Shown one piece after another: positions 23,457 through 32,011 of a stretch of 64,000 nucleotides of DNA. The stretch covers positions 2,468,641-2,532,640 of the forward strand of contig CP022585.1 in assembly GCA_002243285.1 (NCBI GenBank). Reading direction: 5' to 3'. This DNA is from Candidatus Fluviicola riflensis (GTDB taxonomy: Bacteria > Bacteroidota > Bacteroidia > Flavobacteriales_D > Crocinitomicaceae). Below the pieces are notes generated by a model. The model made no database searches. It saw only the letters and a list, made by a program, of their open reading frames with translations, and had not been told where the DNA came from. Every line of letters starts with the position of its first letter. Within the stretch, counting starts at the first letter, position 1. The position numbers and the translations under genes were made by a program.

Positions 23457-24152
23457 TTATTTCACTGCTCCGCCAAGGCGAACAAGCGCTTCGCGGTTCA
23501 GGATCGTTATTTTACGTGTATGCACTTCGATGAACCCCTCTTCTTTGAAGTCTTTCAACAGGCGGATTAAGGTTTCAGTGGCGGTTCCAACGAAATTGGC
23601 TAAATCTTCGCGTGACATATTAACTGGTTCTTCACCGTAGACTTTTTGCAGTAAAACCAACGTAAATGCCAGGCGCTCGCGTACTGATTTTTGTGACAGG
23701 TTGGTGATAAATTGGGCTCTGTCTCCCAATTCTTTCGACAATTCCTTCATGATTGTATTCCGCAGCGCTGCATTGGTATCAATCATGTTTAGAAAATCTT
23801 CTTTTCCAATAAAACAAATGCTGGAATCTTCGAGTGTAGCTGCCGAAACTTTGTATGGATCACCGCTAAACATAGCCCTGAAACCCAGAATTTCACCTTC
23901 CTTGGCAACGTGAATGATTTGTTCCTTTCCTTCATCGCCAATGGTGTACACTTTCACCTTACCCCGATTTAAGCAATAAACGCCTCTCGGAAAGCTTCCC
24001 TCTAAAAAAATGGATTGGTTCTTTTTGAACAGATTACATATTTTGTGGTTGTTCAGATCATCAACCTCGCCGGGCAGAAGATTATTGAATAATCCTTCTC
24101 TGCGCACCCCACAGTGTTCACATGAAATGTGTTTATGAGATTTTTCCGACAT
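23457..24152 (-). CDS. Crp/Fnr family transcriptional regulator with N-terminal Cys motif
   Basis: 231 residues. N-terminus SCEHCGVRREGLF (Cys 11 and 14) plus a later Cys in HKICNLF (about 39) recalls the cluster-binding region of FNR, but spacing differs from E. coli FNR. Sensor barrel about 35-150 and winged helix about 165-225 with REDLANFVGTATETLIRLLKDF as recognition helix. It could be an oxygen- or redox-responsive regulator of anaerobic metabolism; cluster binding is a hypothesis. A TATCTTTG box lies on the minus strand at 24183-24176, giving a leader of about 20 nt. Confidence 0.88.
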   Translation of the reverse strand: MSEKSHKHISCEHCGVRREGLFNNLLPGEVDDLNNHKICNLFKKNQSIFLEGSFPRGVYCLNRGKVKVYTIGDEGKEQIIHVAKEGEILGFRAMFSGDPYKVSAATLEDSSICFIGKEDFLNMIDTNAALRNTIMKELSKELGDRAQFITNLSQKSVRERLAFTLVLLQKVYGEEPVNMSREDLANFVGTATETLIRLLKDFKEEGFIEVHTRKITILNREALVRLGGAVK

Positions 24153-24234
24153 CTTTATACGTATTGTTCAATCGCCAAAGATAGCGTTTTTAACGAACGC
24201 TGTAAACCGGAACACACGTGACTATAACTTATTA

Positions 24235-24579
24235 TTAGCGACGTTTGACGATTCTTCCCGACCGACGGTTATAATCGTTGTCATCCGTCAAGGCAATCAC
24301 ATAAATACCATCGTCGTATTTTTCAAGATCAATCACGATAGCACCTTCTGCAGGAGAAATAACGCGGTCTTCCACCAAAACACCCTGCATGTTATACACG
24401 CGTAAATGACAGAATTCGACTTCGGTTGTTCCCGGATTAATTGTCACGAATGAACTTGCCGGATTTGGAAAAGCGATCAAACTACCTTCAGGCAACGTTA
24501 CAGAAGCCGATCGGGTTTCCTGTGCGCTTGCAAGAAGCGAAACAAATAACAGAGCGAATAATAAGGTGACTTTTTTCAT
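24235..24579 (-). CDS. minimal T9SS cargo: signal peptide plus sorting domain only
   Basis: 114 residues. Signal peptide MKKVTLLFALLFVSLLASAQ, about 12 linker residues, then a complete T9SS type A sorting domain: LIAFPNPASSFVTINPG, LRVYNMQGVLVEDR, YDDGIYVIAL, SGRIVKRR. There is no other domain, although these sorting domains normally follow a large cargo. It has a textbook promoter, so it is probably expressed rather than a remnant. Role unknown; a small surface protein or T9SS modulator is possible. Confidence 0.78.
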   Translation of the reverse strand: MKKVTLLFALLFVSLLASAQETRSASVTLPEGSLIAFPNPASSFVTINPGTTEVEFCHLRVYNMQGVLVEDRVISPAEGAIVIDLEKYDDGIYVIALTDDNDYNRRSGRIVKRR

Positions 24580-24628
24580 GCTTTTTCAGGTGTTCGATGA
24601 TCCAATGGTGTGTTCAATTTCTCTTGAA

Positions 24629-24659
24629 CAAAGATAGAACCGAAGTTTTCTCTTACAAA
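24629..24659 (-). promoter_or_regulatory. consensus promoter of the minimal T9SS cargo gene
   Basis: On the minus strand TTTG, exactly 19 bp, TATCTTTG: the complete Bacteroidetes -33/-7 consensus, about 50 bp before the ATG at 24579. Confidence 0.85.
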
Positions 24660-24752
24660 ACCATTCACGCATTGATTAAGTCCGTTCAATCAACCGATAA
24701 ACCATCTTCACTTTTTTTTGTGAAAATGCAGGTGATTCAGGGGGCTTTCCGT

Positions 24753-25682
24753 TTAGTTATCCTGCTTTACAAAAATACCGGTTTGTTGAATGTTTCCTTC
24801 GGAATCTGAAATCACCACAGTATACAATCCATTGGCGTATTGCGCGATTGGAAGGCTGTCACTGTCGTTTTCTGACAACGCAAATTCACCGATTTTGACG
24901 CCCAAATGGTTGTATAATTTTACTGTCATTTCAGCATTTTCATTCGCAGAATAATTCAGTTTAATTGTTGAAGTTGCAGGATTCGGATAAATCATCAACT
25001 GATTTCCGGAATTGTATTCGTCCAAACCTACCGGAGGCGTATCCCACATAAACAAACTATCAAACATCAATCCATCTCTGGCATTATCGATGGCATCACT
25101 CATAAATGAAAACTTAAAAAGAACCGTATCGCCTCCGTTAATGGGAAGAACTGTTGCTAACTGCTCCAAATAAACCTGAAACTCTTTCCACCCGTTCGAA
25201 TTGCCTGTCAGTACCGGAATCGCATTATCATCCGGGTTAGCATATCCCCAATTAATCAATGAATCATATTGCCCCTGGTCGATTAAATCGATCCACGTTG
25301 TTCCGTTATCCGGTGAAAATTCGATTGTTCCGTAATCTGTAAGCGAATCCGAATCAACCCGGTACTTCCCACCAAAACTAACCTCAAACGGCATATCAAA
25401 TCCCAAATCAGCGACGTGTTTGAGGATAAAGGAACTATTCGCATTTGTCGGATAAGGGTTCGCAGTATCAGTGACAATTGCATTCGGCAAGGTAAACGCC
25501 TCTGTAAAAATGGTTTTATCAGGACTCCCGATTTGCCATAAACCGGCAGGATCTACGACCAATTCATGTCCGTAATCCGATTCGTGTACCCCGTTACCTT
25601 CAAAGGAAATTCCGTAGTAATTCTGAGCGGAAATCCAATTACTGCTCAATGCAAGAATAGATGATAGGAAGATTAGTTTCAT
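24753..25682 (-). CDS. secreted protein with T9SS sorting domain
   Basis: 309 residues from ATG 25682; an upstream ATG at 25724 would put 14 residues before the signal MKLIFLSSILALSSNWISAQ. The middle (about 20-220) is a beta-rich domain with FGGKYRVDSDSLTDYG, WIDLIDQGQYDSLINWG and DTVLFKFSFMSDAIDNARDG, as in jelly-roll ligand-binding domains. The C-terminus (LMIYPNPATSTIKLNYS to QTGIFVKQDN) is a T9SS sorting domain. TATCTTTG lies about 25 nt before the start. No specific family recognised. Confidence 0.78.
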   Translation of the reverse strand: MKLIFLSSILALSSNWISAQNYYGISFEGNGVHESDYGHELVVDPAGLWQIGSPDKTIFTEAFTLPNAIVTDTANPYPTNANSSFILKHVADLGFDMPFEVSFGGKYRVDSDSLTDYGTIEFSPDNGTTWIDLIDQGQYDSLINWGYANPDDNAIPVLTGNSNGWKEFQVYLEQLATVLPINGGDTVLFKFSFMSDAIDNARDGLMFDSLFMWDTPPVGLDEYNSGNQLMIYPNPATSTIKLNYSANENAEMTVKLYNHLGVKIGEFALSENDSDSLPIAQYANGLYTVVISDSEGNIQQTGIFVKQDN

Positions 25683-25770
25683 AAATAAATGATTTAGTTC
25701 GTAGGCCAAAGATAGTTGATTCAACCGACATTATTTTTACCGTTAAATCAATAATCGGGTTATTTCATCA

Positions 25771-26874
25771 TTACAATTGAATAAAATCCACATCCAGCAA
25801 TTCCTGAATGTAACGCAGTTTTTTTCGTTCTACCGGTTCCACGAAACTCAGTGAAATTCCTCGCTTTCCAGCTCTGGCAGTTCTTCCGCTGCGGTGCGTA
25901 TAATAATCAGGATCATCAGGCAACTGGTAATGCACTACAAAACTGAGGCTATCAAAGTCGATCCCGCGAGCAGCAATATCTGTAGCTACGATGTATTGAA
26001 AGGCCTGGTTGTGAAACATGCGAATGGCTTTTTCGCGTTCCTTCATATTCAATTCACCGAAAATCTCCGCTGTTTTGTAGTCGTTGGACTGCAATAACTT
26101 CGAAACAAACTGCACATCGCCTTTGGTGCGGCAGAAAATAATGCCACGCGCTTTTCCCTGCGACGACAAAAACTCAATCAGCATGGCCGGTTTTTCATCC
26201 TTCAGGCATTCGAGGTATTGATGCTCAATTTTCGGATTCATCACTTTTTTGGTAGCGATGCTGGCTTTCGGAGCATCAGTAGAAAGTTGTTTACGAATCC
26301 AGCCGGTGAGTTCTCCGTGAATCGTGGCTGAAAACAACCATTTTTTATGAAAATCATTGGTCGCGCCCAAAATCTTGTCAACTTCTTTCATAAAACCTTT
26401 GGCGTACAACTCATCGGCCTCATCGAGTACAATGGTTTTTACGCGGTCCAGTTTCACGGCTTTGAGCTGAATGAGTTCCCACAAACGGCCCGGAGTTGCT
26501 ACGATAATATGGGTTGGCCGGCGTAATCGCGCTTGTTGCACTTCGATTTGCTCACCACCCAAAATTCCTTCTATAAATACTTTGTCGATATGTTTACTGA
26601 GCTTAAATAACGTTTTCGCCGTTTGATTCACCAATTCGCGGGTCGGAACCAGCACAACCGCCTGCACATCACGGTCTTTGGCATCAATACGCTGCAAGAG
26701 TGGAACACCATAGGCAATTGTTTTACCCGAACCGGTATGCGCTTGTCCTACATAATCCTGGTGTTTTGGAATGAGATATTTCCATGCGTGCTCCTGAATC
26801 GGGGTCGGCTGAGTATAATTCAACTCTTCCAGGCGTTTCAAGATACTTGGTAAAATTGCATGTGACGTTTTCAT
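25771..26874 (-). CDS. DEAD-box ATP-dependent RNA helicase
   Basis: 367 residues, a nearly minimal helicase core. Motifs in order: Q motif YTQPTPIQEHAW, AHTGSGKT (Walker A), PTREL, GG/TPGR, DEAD (Walker B), SAT, FCRTKGD, ATDIAARGID and HRSGRTAR. There is no C-terminal RNA-binding extension such as DbpA or CsdA carry, so the specific RNP target is unknown (ribosome assembly or mRNA turnover). The box TACCTTTG ends 4 nt before the ATG on the minus strand. Confidence 0.93.
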   Translation of the reverse strand: MKTSHAILPSILKRLEELNYTQPTPIQEHAWKYLIPKHQDYVGQAHTGSGKTIAYGVPLLQRIDAKDRDVQAVVLVPTRELVNQTAKTLFKLSKHIDKVFIEGILGGEQIEVQQARLRRPTHIIVATPGRLWELIQLKAVKLDRVKTIVLDEADELYAKGFMKEVDKILGATNDFHKKWLFSATIHGELTGWIRKQLSTDAPKASIATKKVMNPKIEHQYLECLKDEKPAMLIEFLSSQGKARGIIFCRTKGDVQFVSKLLQSNDYKTAEIFGELNMKEREKAIRMFHNQAFQYIVATDIAARGIDFDSLSFVVHYQLPDDPDYYTHRSGRTARAGKRGISLSFVEPVERKKLRYIQELLDVDFIQL

Positions 26875-26878
26875 GGTG

Positions 26879-26886
26879 CAAAGGTA
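26879..26886 (-). promoter_or_regulatory. -7 box TACCTTTG, 4 nt before ATG
   Basis: Exact TAnnTTTG on the minus strand followed by CACC and ATG of the helicase gene; suggests a leaderless transcript. Confidence 0.5.
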
Positions 26887-26891
26887 CTTCT

Positions 26892-27039
26892 AATGTTGAA
26901 TTTTAAATGCTGAATGTTGAATGAAGATTCAAGTGAGGAAACAAAACGAGGGAACAATGAAAAGTTGTGGTAAAGAAGTTAAATTTCAAGTTTAGGGACA
27001 AGCCCAATTAAACATTCAAAATTCAACATTAAGCATTTA
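26892..27039. repeat. AT-rich palindromic intergenic element, copy a
   Basis: Left arm contains TAAATGCTGAATGTTGAATG, right arm (27010-27039) its near inverse CATTCAAAATTCAACATTAAG plus GCATTTA. The unit core is AATGCTTAATGTTGAATT. It fills the whole space between the helicase start and the TPR gene's stop. Confidence 0.75.
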
Positions 27040-28236
27040 TCAAAACAGGTCAAAAACCCGCCAATGATCCCACAACTGCTGGTCTTCATCGCTGATAAAA
27101 ACTTTTTTCCAGCGAAACTGAAGTACACAAATACATGATTCCATAGTCCCTTCCCATTCTACCATGAAACCTTTTTCACGCAAGCGTTCTACAATTGTCG
27201 TTCCAATGGCGATAGCGAAATCCGAATCGTCGATCAGAATACTATTGAATCCGATGTGCAGCGTGGAATCGGAATAAATAAGCTTATCCACGTTTTCGCC
27301 GCAATAGAAACAAAAACCTTTGATCAGTTCGGGTGAAAGCACCATGTCTTCCATTACAGAAAACACCTCTTCGATGGCATTTTCTCGTGTATAACCAGGC
27401 CGATGTAACGCCAGAATACCGTCTTTACAGAGCGTATTGAATACTTCTGCCAATCGTTTTACATCTGTTTCACCTGACCATTCCTTACTTTTTGCCAAAT
27501 GACTGGTGTACAATTGCATCGTCGTTTTCCTGATCCAGGAAGTGGGCACCGGAGCTTTCCATTGTTGCTCGTTTACTTCGTATATAATGTCAGGGATAAA
27601 CTCTTCCGGGTCTTCAAAACCAATCAGAATACGTTTTTCAATGCGATCAAAAATATCGTACAGGTATGGATGATCCGGAGAATTAATTCTGACTACAACA
27701 GGATCGATGAGATCTCTAAAATCAGGATCCTCATGAAAAGCCACTATATCTTCTTCCGTAGAAGCCTCCAACGCGTACCAATCGTCTTTTGCAATGCTTT
27801 GTGCAAGGTTTTTCAGGAATGGTTCTTTTTCATTGAGCAAGGCAAAACAGCAGGATTTCCAAAATAAGTAATAAGCGACCGGCTCATCACCGTAAAATTC
27901 TTCAGGGTCAATCACCGGATCGTCATCAAGCCACGCGTTTTCCGATTGTTTGAAACCAGCCTCATTTTCTTCCGAATTTTCCCATTCATCCGATTGAGAA
28001 TAATGCAGCTGGTAAATCAATTGATCGTATAAAGTTATCGCTTTTCTAAGGTAAGGTATCGCTTCATTCAAACGATTCAAACGTAAATAGGCCGCTCCTA
28101 CATTGTGCCACGCTTCGGGCATTTTCAACTCAGGCTCTATCGCTAACACTTTGAGATGCTGGACTAAAGATTCTTCGAATCGTTTAGCTTCTTTAAGCGA
28201 TATACCTTCATTGTAGTAGTTGGTCCAATGTTCCAT
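27040..28236 (-). CDS. tetratricopeptide repeat protein
   Basis: 398 residues, no signal peptide. Residues 1-75 hold two TPR-like units (WTNYYNEGISLKEAKRFEES, PEAWHNVGAAYLRLNRLNEA). The rest is acidic, with TEEDIVAFHEDPDFRDLIDP and a C-terminal domain (about 240-395) containing GFCFYCGENVDKL and HIGFNSILIDDSDFAIAIG, which I do not recognise. Probably a cytoplasmic scaffold or interaction protein. A TAACTTTA box ends 4 nt before the ATG. Confidence 0.75.
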   Translation of the reverse strand: MEHWTNYYNEGISLKEAKRFEESLVQHLKVLAIEPELKMPEAWHNVGAAYLRLNRLNEAIPYLRKAITLYDQLIYQLHYSQSDEWENSEENEAGFKQSENAWLDDDPVIDPEEFYGDEPVAYYLFWKSCCFALLNEKEPFLKNLAQSIAKDDWYALEASTEEDIVAFHEDPDFRDLIDPVVVRINSPDHPYLYDIFDRIEKRILIGFEDPEEFIPDIIYEVNEQQWKAPVPTSWIRKTTMQLYTSHLAKSKEWSGETDVKRLAEVFNTLCKDGILALHRPGYTRENAIEEVFSVMEDMVLSPELIKGFCFYCGENVDKLIYSDSTLHIGFNSILIDDSDFAIAIGTTIVERLREKGFMVEWEGTMESCICVLQFRWKKVFISDEDQQLWDHWRVFDLF

Positions 28237-28487
28237 AGAATAAAGTTACGGATTTCTCCTACTTTTTAAGTGTTTTTTGTGTAAAAATCAAGTAAAGATC
28301 CAGCTAAATGTTGTAAAAACAACTAACATTCATCACTTTTTCATGTAAATAATATCATGTTTTATTGATTCTTGGTTCGTTCTGGTGGATTAATTCCGTA
28401 CAAATACACATTGCAAAGGTATGAAACAAAACTTCATAAAATTTGATTTTCAATATATTACGGAAGCTGGTGCAGTACAGGAATAGG

Positions 28488-28522
28488 AAAATGCCCGTCT
28501 GTTCAGTCAGACGGGCATTTTT
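28488..28522. terminator. bidirectional rho-independent terminator
   Basis: 14-bp perfect stem AAAATGCCCGTCTG/CAGACGGGCATTTT with a 6-nt loop and A/T tails on both sides. It ends the sigma/anti-sigma unit coming from 31819. Confidence 0.9.
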
Positions 28523-28565
28523 GCTTCATACGCATTATACATTTCATTTTCATGCGGGGGTTATT

Positions 28566-28587
28566 GGCGCGGGATGCGTCCCGCGCC
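28566..28587. repeat. GC-rich palindrome, GCGGGATGCGTCCCGC family
   Basis: GGCGCGGGA-TGCG-TCCCGCGCC, a perfect 9-bp inverted repeat directly after the stop of the gene ending at 28596. Confidence 0.65.
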
Positions 28588-28595
28588 TCCCCCCA

Positions 28596-31268
28596 TCAAA
28601 TTTGTATTTCATCCCGCACAACATCATTCAAACACGGAAATACAATTGGGCGGATGATATTCCTAAACGCTTCGCGTTCCATACGCAAACGCTGTACTTT
28701 GTAATTTTGCTGTTCTTTCGTCAGCCATTCCAGTTCATCGAAAACCGCCATGGGTTTATCCAAACGATTGGCATTCATGGCTTCAACTCTTCGGTTAAAT
28801 TCCAATTCGGAAACTTGCTCAAGGTGAGTGATCGTTTTTTGACCGCCATCGACTCCTGTTTCTTCGTAGAGATAAAATCCGTTTTCAGCGATGCTAATAA
28901 CCAATAAATCATATTGCATGCCTTTGTTCAAACGGCCGTTGAATTGCCCGCCTGATCCATCTAAACGCTGAAAACTCTTTACTTGCTTCGGAAACAGGTA
29001 AACCATTGTTTTTCCGTAATCAGTGTTGTTTTTTACCGAAACGGAAAACGGTTCATATTCCGGTACTATGAGCGCAGGCGGCACATACATCGACGCCATA
29101 GAAGGAAGCGTTTTCTGCTTGGTAAGCTGATTGGATAGTTGTCGTAGTCGACCGCCTCTCCAGGCGGCTCGCTGCGCGTAGAACGGTTGATCAAAGCGGT
29201 CACAATTAAATACAGGCGCATCACTAAAAATCGTGAATCCAATTTGTGGTTTACTGCCCAATTGGCGAACCATTGCTTCGTAGTTAAAGCGCGCTTCTTC
29301 GGTACTGTTCTGCGATTGTCGTCGAGCTGTACGCCCTGATTCTTCTGTTCGCAAACGTTGCATTCTGTTATCCCACGCTATTTCCTGCCTGCGAACAAAA
29401 TCGCGGTCTTTTTTCAGCTCTTTTCGAATTTTCGAAACAGCACCTTCGTAATACTGACGCAGGTTGTTCATGTGTGGATTATCCAATTCCACTCCTCCTA
29501 CCCGCTCGGCAGCAAATTCCCTAAATTCAGGATGTCCCATCTTTACGACTTGCTCATCGATTTTATACAAGGGTTTGTTCAGGTTATCAGTATACGCTTC
29601 CAATACATCCTTGTCGCAGGTAGCATGAATGGCTTTCATCCGTTTTTCAAAATCGCGGGTAGCCAGAATGGTGTTGTTGAATTTGGGTTTCCAGAAAGCA
29701 ATGACCGCGGATGGCGGAATGTGTTTTTTGGTTTCGATTCCCGAAATGGAATCAGAAATAGTTGCTTTGTTATAAGCTGAAGTATAAGCTGAAGAAAGTT
29801 GCTCGAATGGCATGCCTACTAAGGAAAGACTGCCTCTGTACTGGACTTCTTCACCGGTTCCATCGTCATAAACCGCATACAGAAAATTAAAATCGAAAGT
29901 CGTCTGTGGTAAATATGCTTCCACTTTTTGCCTGAAGACCACTTGTTTTTCGAATCCCAATACAGGCTTACCTTTTAATAGAACTGTTTTTGGGGTATCT
30001 ATTTCCTCCAAACCGCCAATTAAGCGGAATCGGTTTAAGTCAATACCAACCAATTCTTGTTCTTTATTACTTAAAACATGGTACCCTTTCAGAAGTCTGA
30101 CTTCTAAAAAAAGATAGAACTGGTTATTCCCAATAAGAGTAACAGACGGATTAACACCATAATGTGTTTCAAATACAGTGTTACTAAAATCTTTTGCAAC
30201 ACCGTTTATAAGCGCTAATGAATCGTTCAGCTTATCCAATCTCAACTGAAGACTATTTTCAGTCGTATCTGATTTGACATCGGATATTGTTCTTAAAGGA
30301 TCTACTACTATTTGTTCGGGATAACTAATTCTAGCCTCCGCCGGTCGAAAAGAATTGGAAACTGTTGCCGCTACAACATCCTCCGGCTCATCCTCAAAAC
30401 TCAAATACAAACTATCCCGTTCTTTTTTGCCCGTTTTCCATTTCAGGTTGTTCAGTTTGTCTTCATAACCTTCCGGATAAAAATCGAGATCTTTCATATC
30501 GGCCATCTGTGGTAGTTTGGTCAATTGCTGCGGATTTCGCCAGTCAACGATACCGTTGTTCATTTTCTTACCTTCAAACAACATCATACCTTCCTTCAGT
30601 TCATCTACCGGAACCTGTACGTATACGCCGACTTCTGGGTTTACATTCAGCTTGGTGCCGTCGGGTGTAAAAGCCTGGAGCGCGAACATTCCCTGGGTTT
30701 CTAGCAAGTGTTCTCCGGCAAAGGTTGATAAACCGGCTTTTACGATATCGGCAGCATTGATCGCTTCCTGCCACTGGATCATTTTCGGGCCGGAATACGG
30801 TTTACCATTCAGTAAAAAAGCGCCTTCGGGAACGGAAAGCAACACGCCTGTTTTGGAAAGAACCACTGTATCTTGTTGATTCAGGTGGAAATACTCAGCT
30901 ACGATGTGTTCCAAAGGCGTGTGCTTATCCGCTTCCAGTTGGGCTACTAATTCTTGTTCGGCACGTTCTTTCTGTGAATCGCTTTTGCGGTTGGTCGACC
31001 AAAGTGTGATGGCTGTTACGGTTGCTACAACCAATACAACAATCGAAGATGTCACCACGTTTTTACGGAAATGATACCTTTTAGCTGTTTGTTGTACCAG
31101 GTTGCGCTGAGCGGCTCGTTTGGCAGCTTCGTGGAGTTGTTTATGCACAATAAGTTCCTGCAATAACTGATGATTTTCAGCTAATTGCAATTCAAATGAT
31201 TGACGTTCTGTCTGCGACAGTTCGTTGAGCAGATATCGCTCTATGAGTTGTGTGATTTCGGGATTCAT
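28596..31268 (-). CDS. large membrane-anchored anti-sigma-like protein
   Basis: 890 residues. The N-terminus (about 1-75, MNPEITQLIERYLLNELSQ and LQLAENHQLLQELIVHKQLH) resembles the sigma-binding helices of FecR/RsiW-type anti-sigma proteins without a zinc motif. One membrane helix follows (about 74-92, VVTSSIVVLVVATVTAITLW), then some 790 periplasmic residues. These include LSVPEGAFLLNGKPYSGP and VYVQVPVDELKEGMMLFEG (a ZU5/Ig-like surface) and a helical part with DRDFVRRQEIAWDNRMQRLR. The gene overlaps the ECF sigma gene by 4 bp. Inference: sequesters that sigma factor and senses an envelope signal through an unusually large domain. Confidence 0.72.
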   Translation of the reverse strand: MNPEITQLIERYLLNELSQTERQSFELQLAENHQLLQELIVHKQLHEAAKRAAQRNLVQQTAKRYHFRKNVVTSSIVVLVVATVTAITLWSTNRKSDSQKERAEQELVAQLEADKHTPLEHIVAEYFHLNQQDTVVLSKTGVLLSVPEGAFLLNGKPYSGPKMIQWQEAINAADIVKAGLSTFAGEHLLETQGMFALQAFTPDGTKLNVNPEVGVYVQVPVDELKEGMMLFEGKKMNNGIVDWRNPQQLTKLPQMADMKDLDFYPEGYEDKLNNLKWKTGKKERDSLYLSFEDEPEDVVAATVSNSFRPAEARISYPEQIVVDPLRTISDVKSDTTENSLQLRLDKLNDSLALINGVAKDFSNTVFETHYGVNPSVTLIGNNQFYLFLEVRLLKGYHVLSNKEQELVGIDLNRFRLIGGLEEIDTPKTVLLKGKPVLGFEKQVVFRQKVEAYLPQTTFDFNFLYAVYDDGTGEEVQYRGSLSLVGMPFEQLSSAYTSAYNKATISDSISGIETKKHIPPSAVIAFWKPKFNNTILATRDFEKRMKAIHATCDKDVLEAYTDNLNKPLYKIDEQVVKMGHPEFREFAAERVGGVELDNPHMNNLRQYYEGAVSKIRKELKKDRDFVRRQEIAWDNRMQRLRTEESGRTARRQSQNSTEEARFNYEAMVRQLGSKPQIGFTIFSDAPVFNCDRFDQPFYAQRAAWRGGRLRQLSNQLTKQKTLPSMASMYVPPALIVPEYEPFSVSVKNNTDYGKTMVYLFPKQVKSFQRLDGSGGQFNGRLNKGMQYDLLVISIAENGFYLYEETGVDGGQKTITHLEQVSELEFNRRVEAMNANRLDKPMAVFDELEWLTKEQQNYKVQRLRMEREAFRNIIRPIVFPCLNDVVRDEIQI

Positions 31269-31819
31269 GGTTTCTGTAGTTCAAGTTCAACATTCGGTTC
31301 CAGCTCTGGGCTTTGTACCAGCTCTTTGGCTTTTTGCAAGCAGCGGTACTTTTGTGCCTTGGCAACTTTGTCGTTGCGCAATCCTATTTTCGCAGCAATA
31401 TCTACCATGTTCCAACCCAAGCCGTAAAACAACTGCAGGAGTTCCTGGCATTGTTTCCCGAGTTGCGTCAAGGCTTGTTCGATGGTTCTGATTTGCGTTT
31501 CTTTTTTGAACCAATCATCGTCGAGCTGCGCAACATCCGTTTCCAGCGAATATGTTTGTTGCTTTCCTTGCTTGCGCGATTGGTTGTACCATAAGAGTTT
31601 GCAGGTATTGCGCACATAGAAAAAAGGTTCTACGGTCAATACAAAATCGGGCTGTTCGCATTTGCGGATATAAATCACCAATGCTTCCTGAAATACATCT
31701 TCAGCATCGTTTTTGGTACAGCCCAGACTTTGCAGAAAACGTTTGATCTCCGGCCACTTTTTATAAAGCGCCTTCAACTGCGTTTCCTGTAGGATGGTTT
31801 TGTTTAGGATCTTTTCCAT
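31265..31819 (-). CDS. ECF (sigma-70 family) RNA polymerase sigma factor
   Basis: 184 residues. Region 2: RFLQSLGCTKNDAEDVFQEALVIYIRK with the expected DAEDVFQE; region 3/4 linker LETDVAQLDDDWFKKETQ; region 4 helix-turn-helix GWNMVDIAAKIGLRNDKVAKAQKYRCL. It is translationally coupled (ATGA) with the 890-residue membrane protein. Different subgroup from the sigma factor at 20458-21009. Confidence 0.9.
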   Translation of the reverse strand: MEKILNKTILQETQLKALYKKWPEIKRFLQSLGCTKNDAEDVFQEALVIYIRKCEQPDFVLTVEPFFYVRNTCKLLWYNQSRKQGKQQTYSLETDVAQLDDDWFKKETQIRTIEQALTQLGKQCQELLQLFYGLGWNMVDIAAKIGLRNDKVAKAQKYRCLQKAKELVQSPELEPNVELELQKP

Positions 31820-31865
31820 TACACTGTTTTGTACCTAATGTTGAATTGATGGAAAGGTAAACAAA

Positions 31866-31992
31866 GAATTATGAATGTTGAATTATCAATTATGAAGACG
31901 GTTCAATTGAAAATTGAAAATGTAAAATTGAAAAGGCTCCGCTACTCCTTAGGAAAGCTCCCTTCATAATTCAACATTCATAATTCATAATT
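31866..31992. repeat. AT-rich palindromic intergenic element, copy b
   Basis: Left arm AATTATGAATGTTGAATT (31867 onward, extending to ATTATGAAG) and right arm CTTCATAATTCAACATTC extending to AATTCATAATT (31962-31992). The middle is a Lys/Arg-free AT-rich stretch without ORF. It sits between divergent genes. Confidence 0.75.
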
Positions 31993-32011
31993 TCCTCCTT
32001 ATCTTCGTAAA

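Larger units (their letters stand above)
28237..28595. other. non-coding gap
   Basis: Contains the presumed -7 box TAACTTTA of the TPR gene (28241-28248, minus), AT-rich DNA without ORFs, a strong terminator at 28488-28522 and a GC-rich palindrome at 28566-28587. Confidence 0.7.

Noticed and set aside
23457-24152. Second Crp/Fnr protein as a true FNR iron-sulfur oxygen sensor
   Set aside because: N-terminal CxxC plus further Cys are present, but their spacing does not match E. coli FNR, so I kept the general family call.
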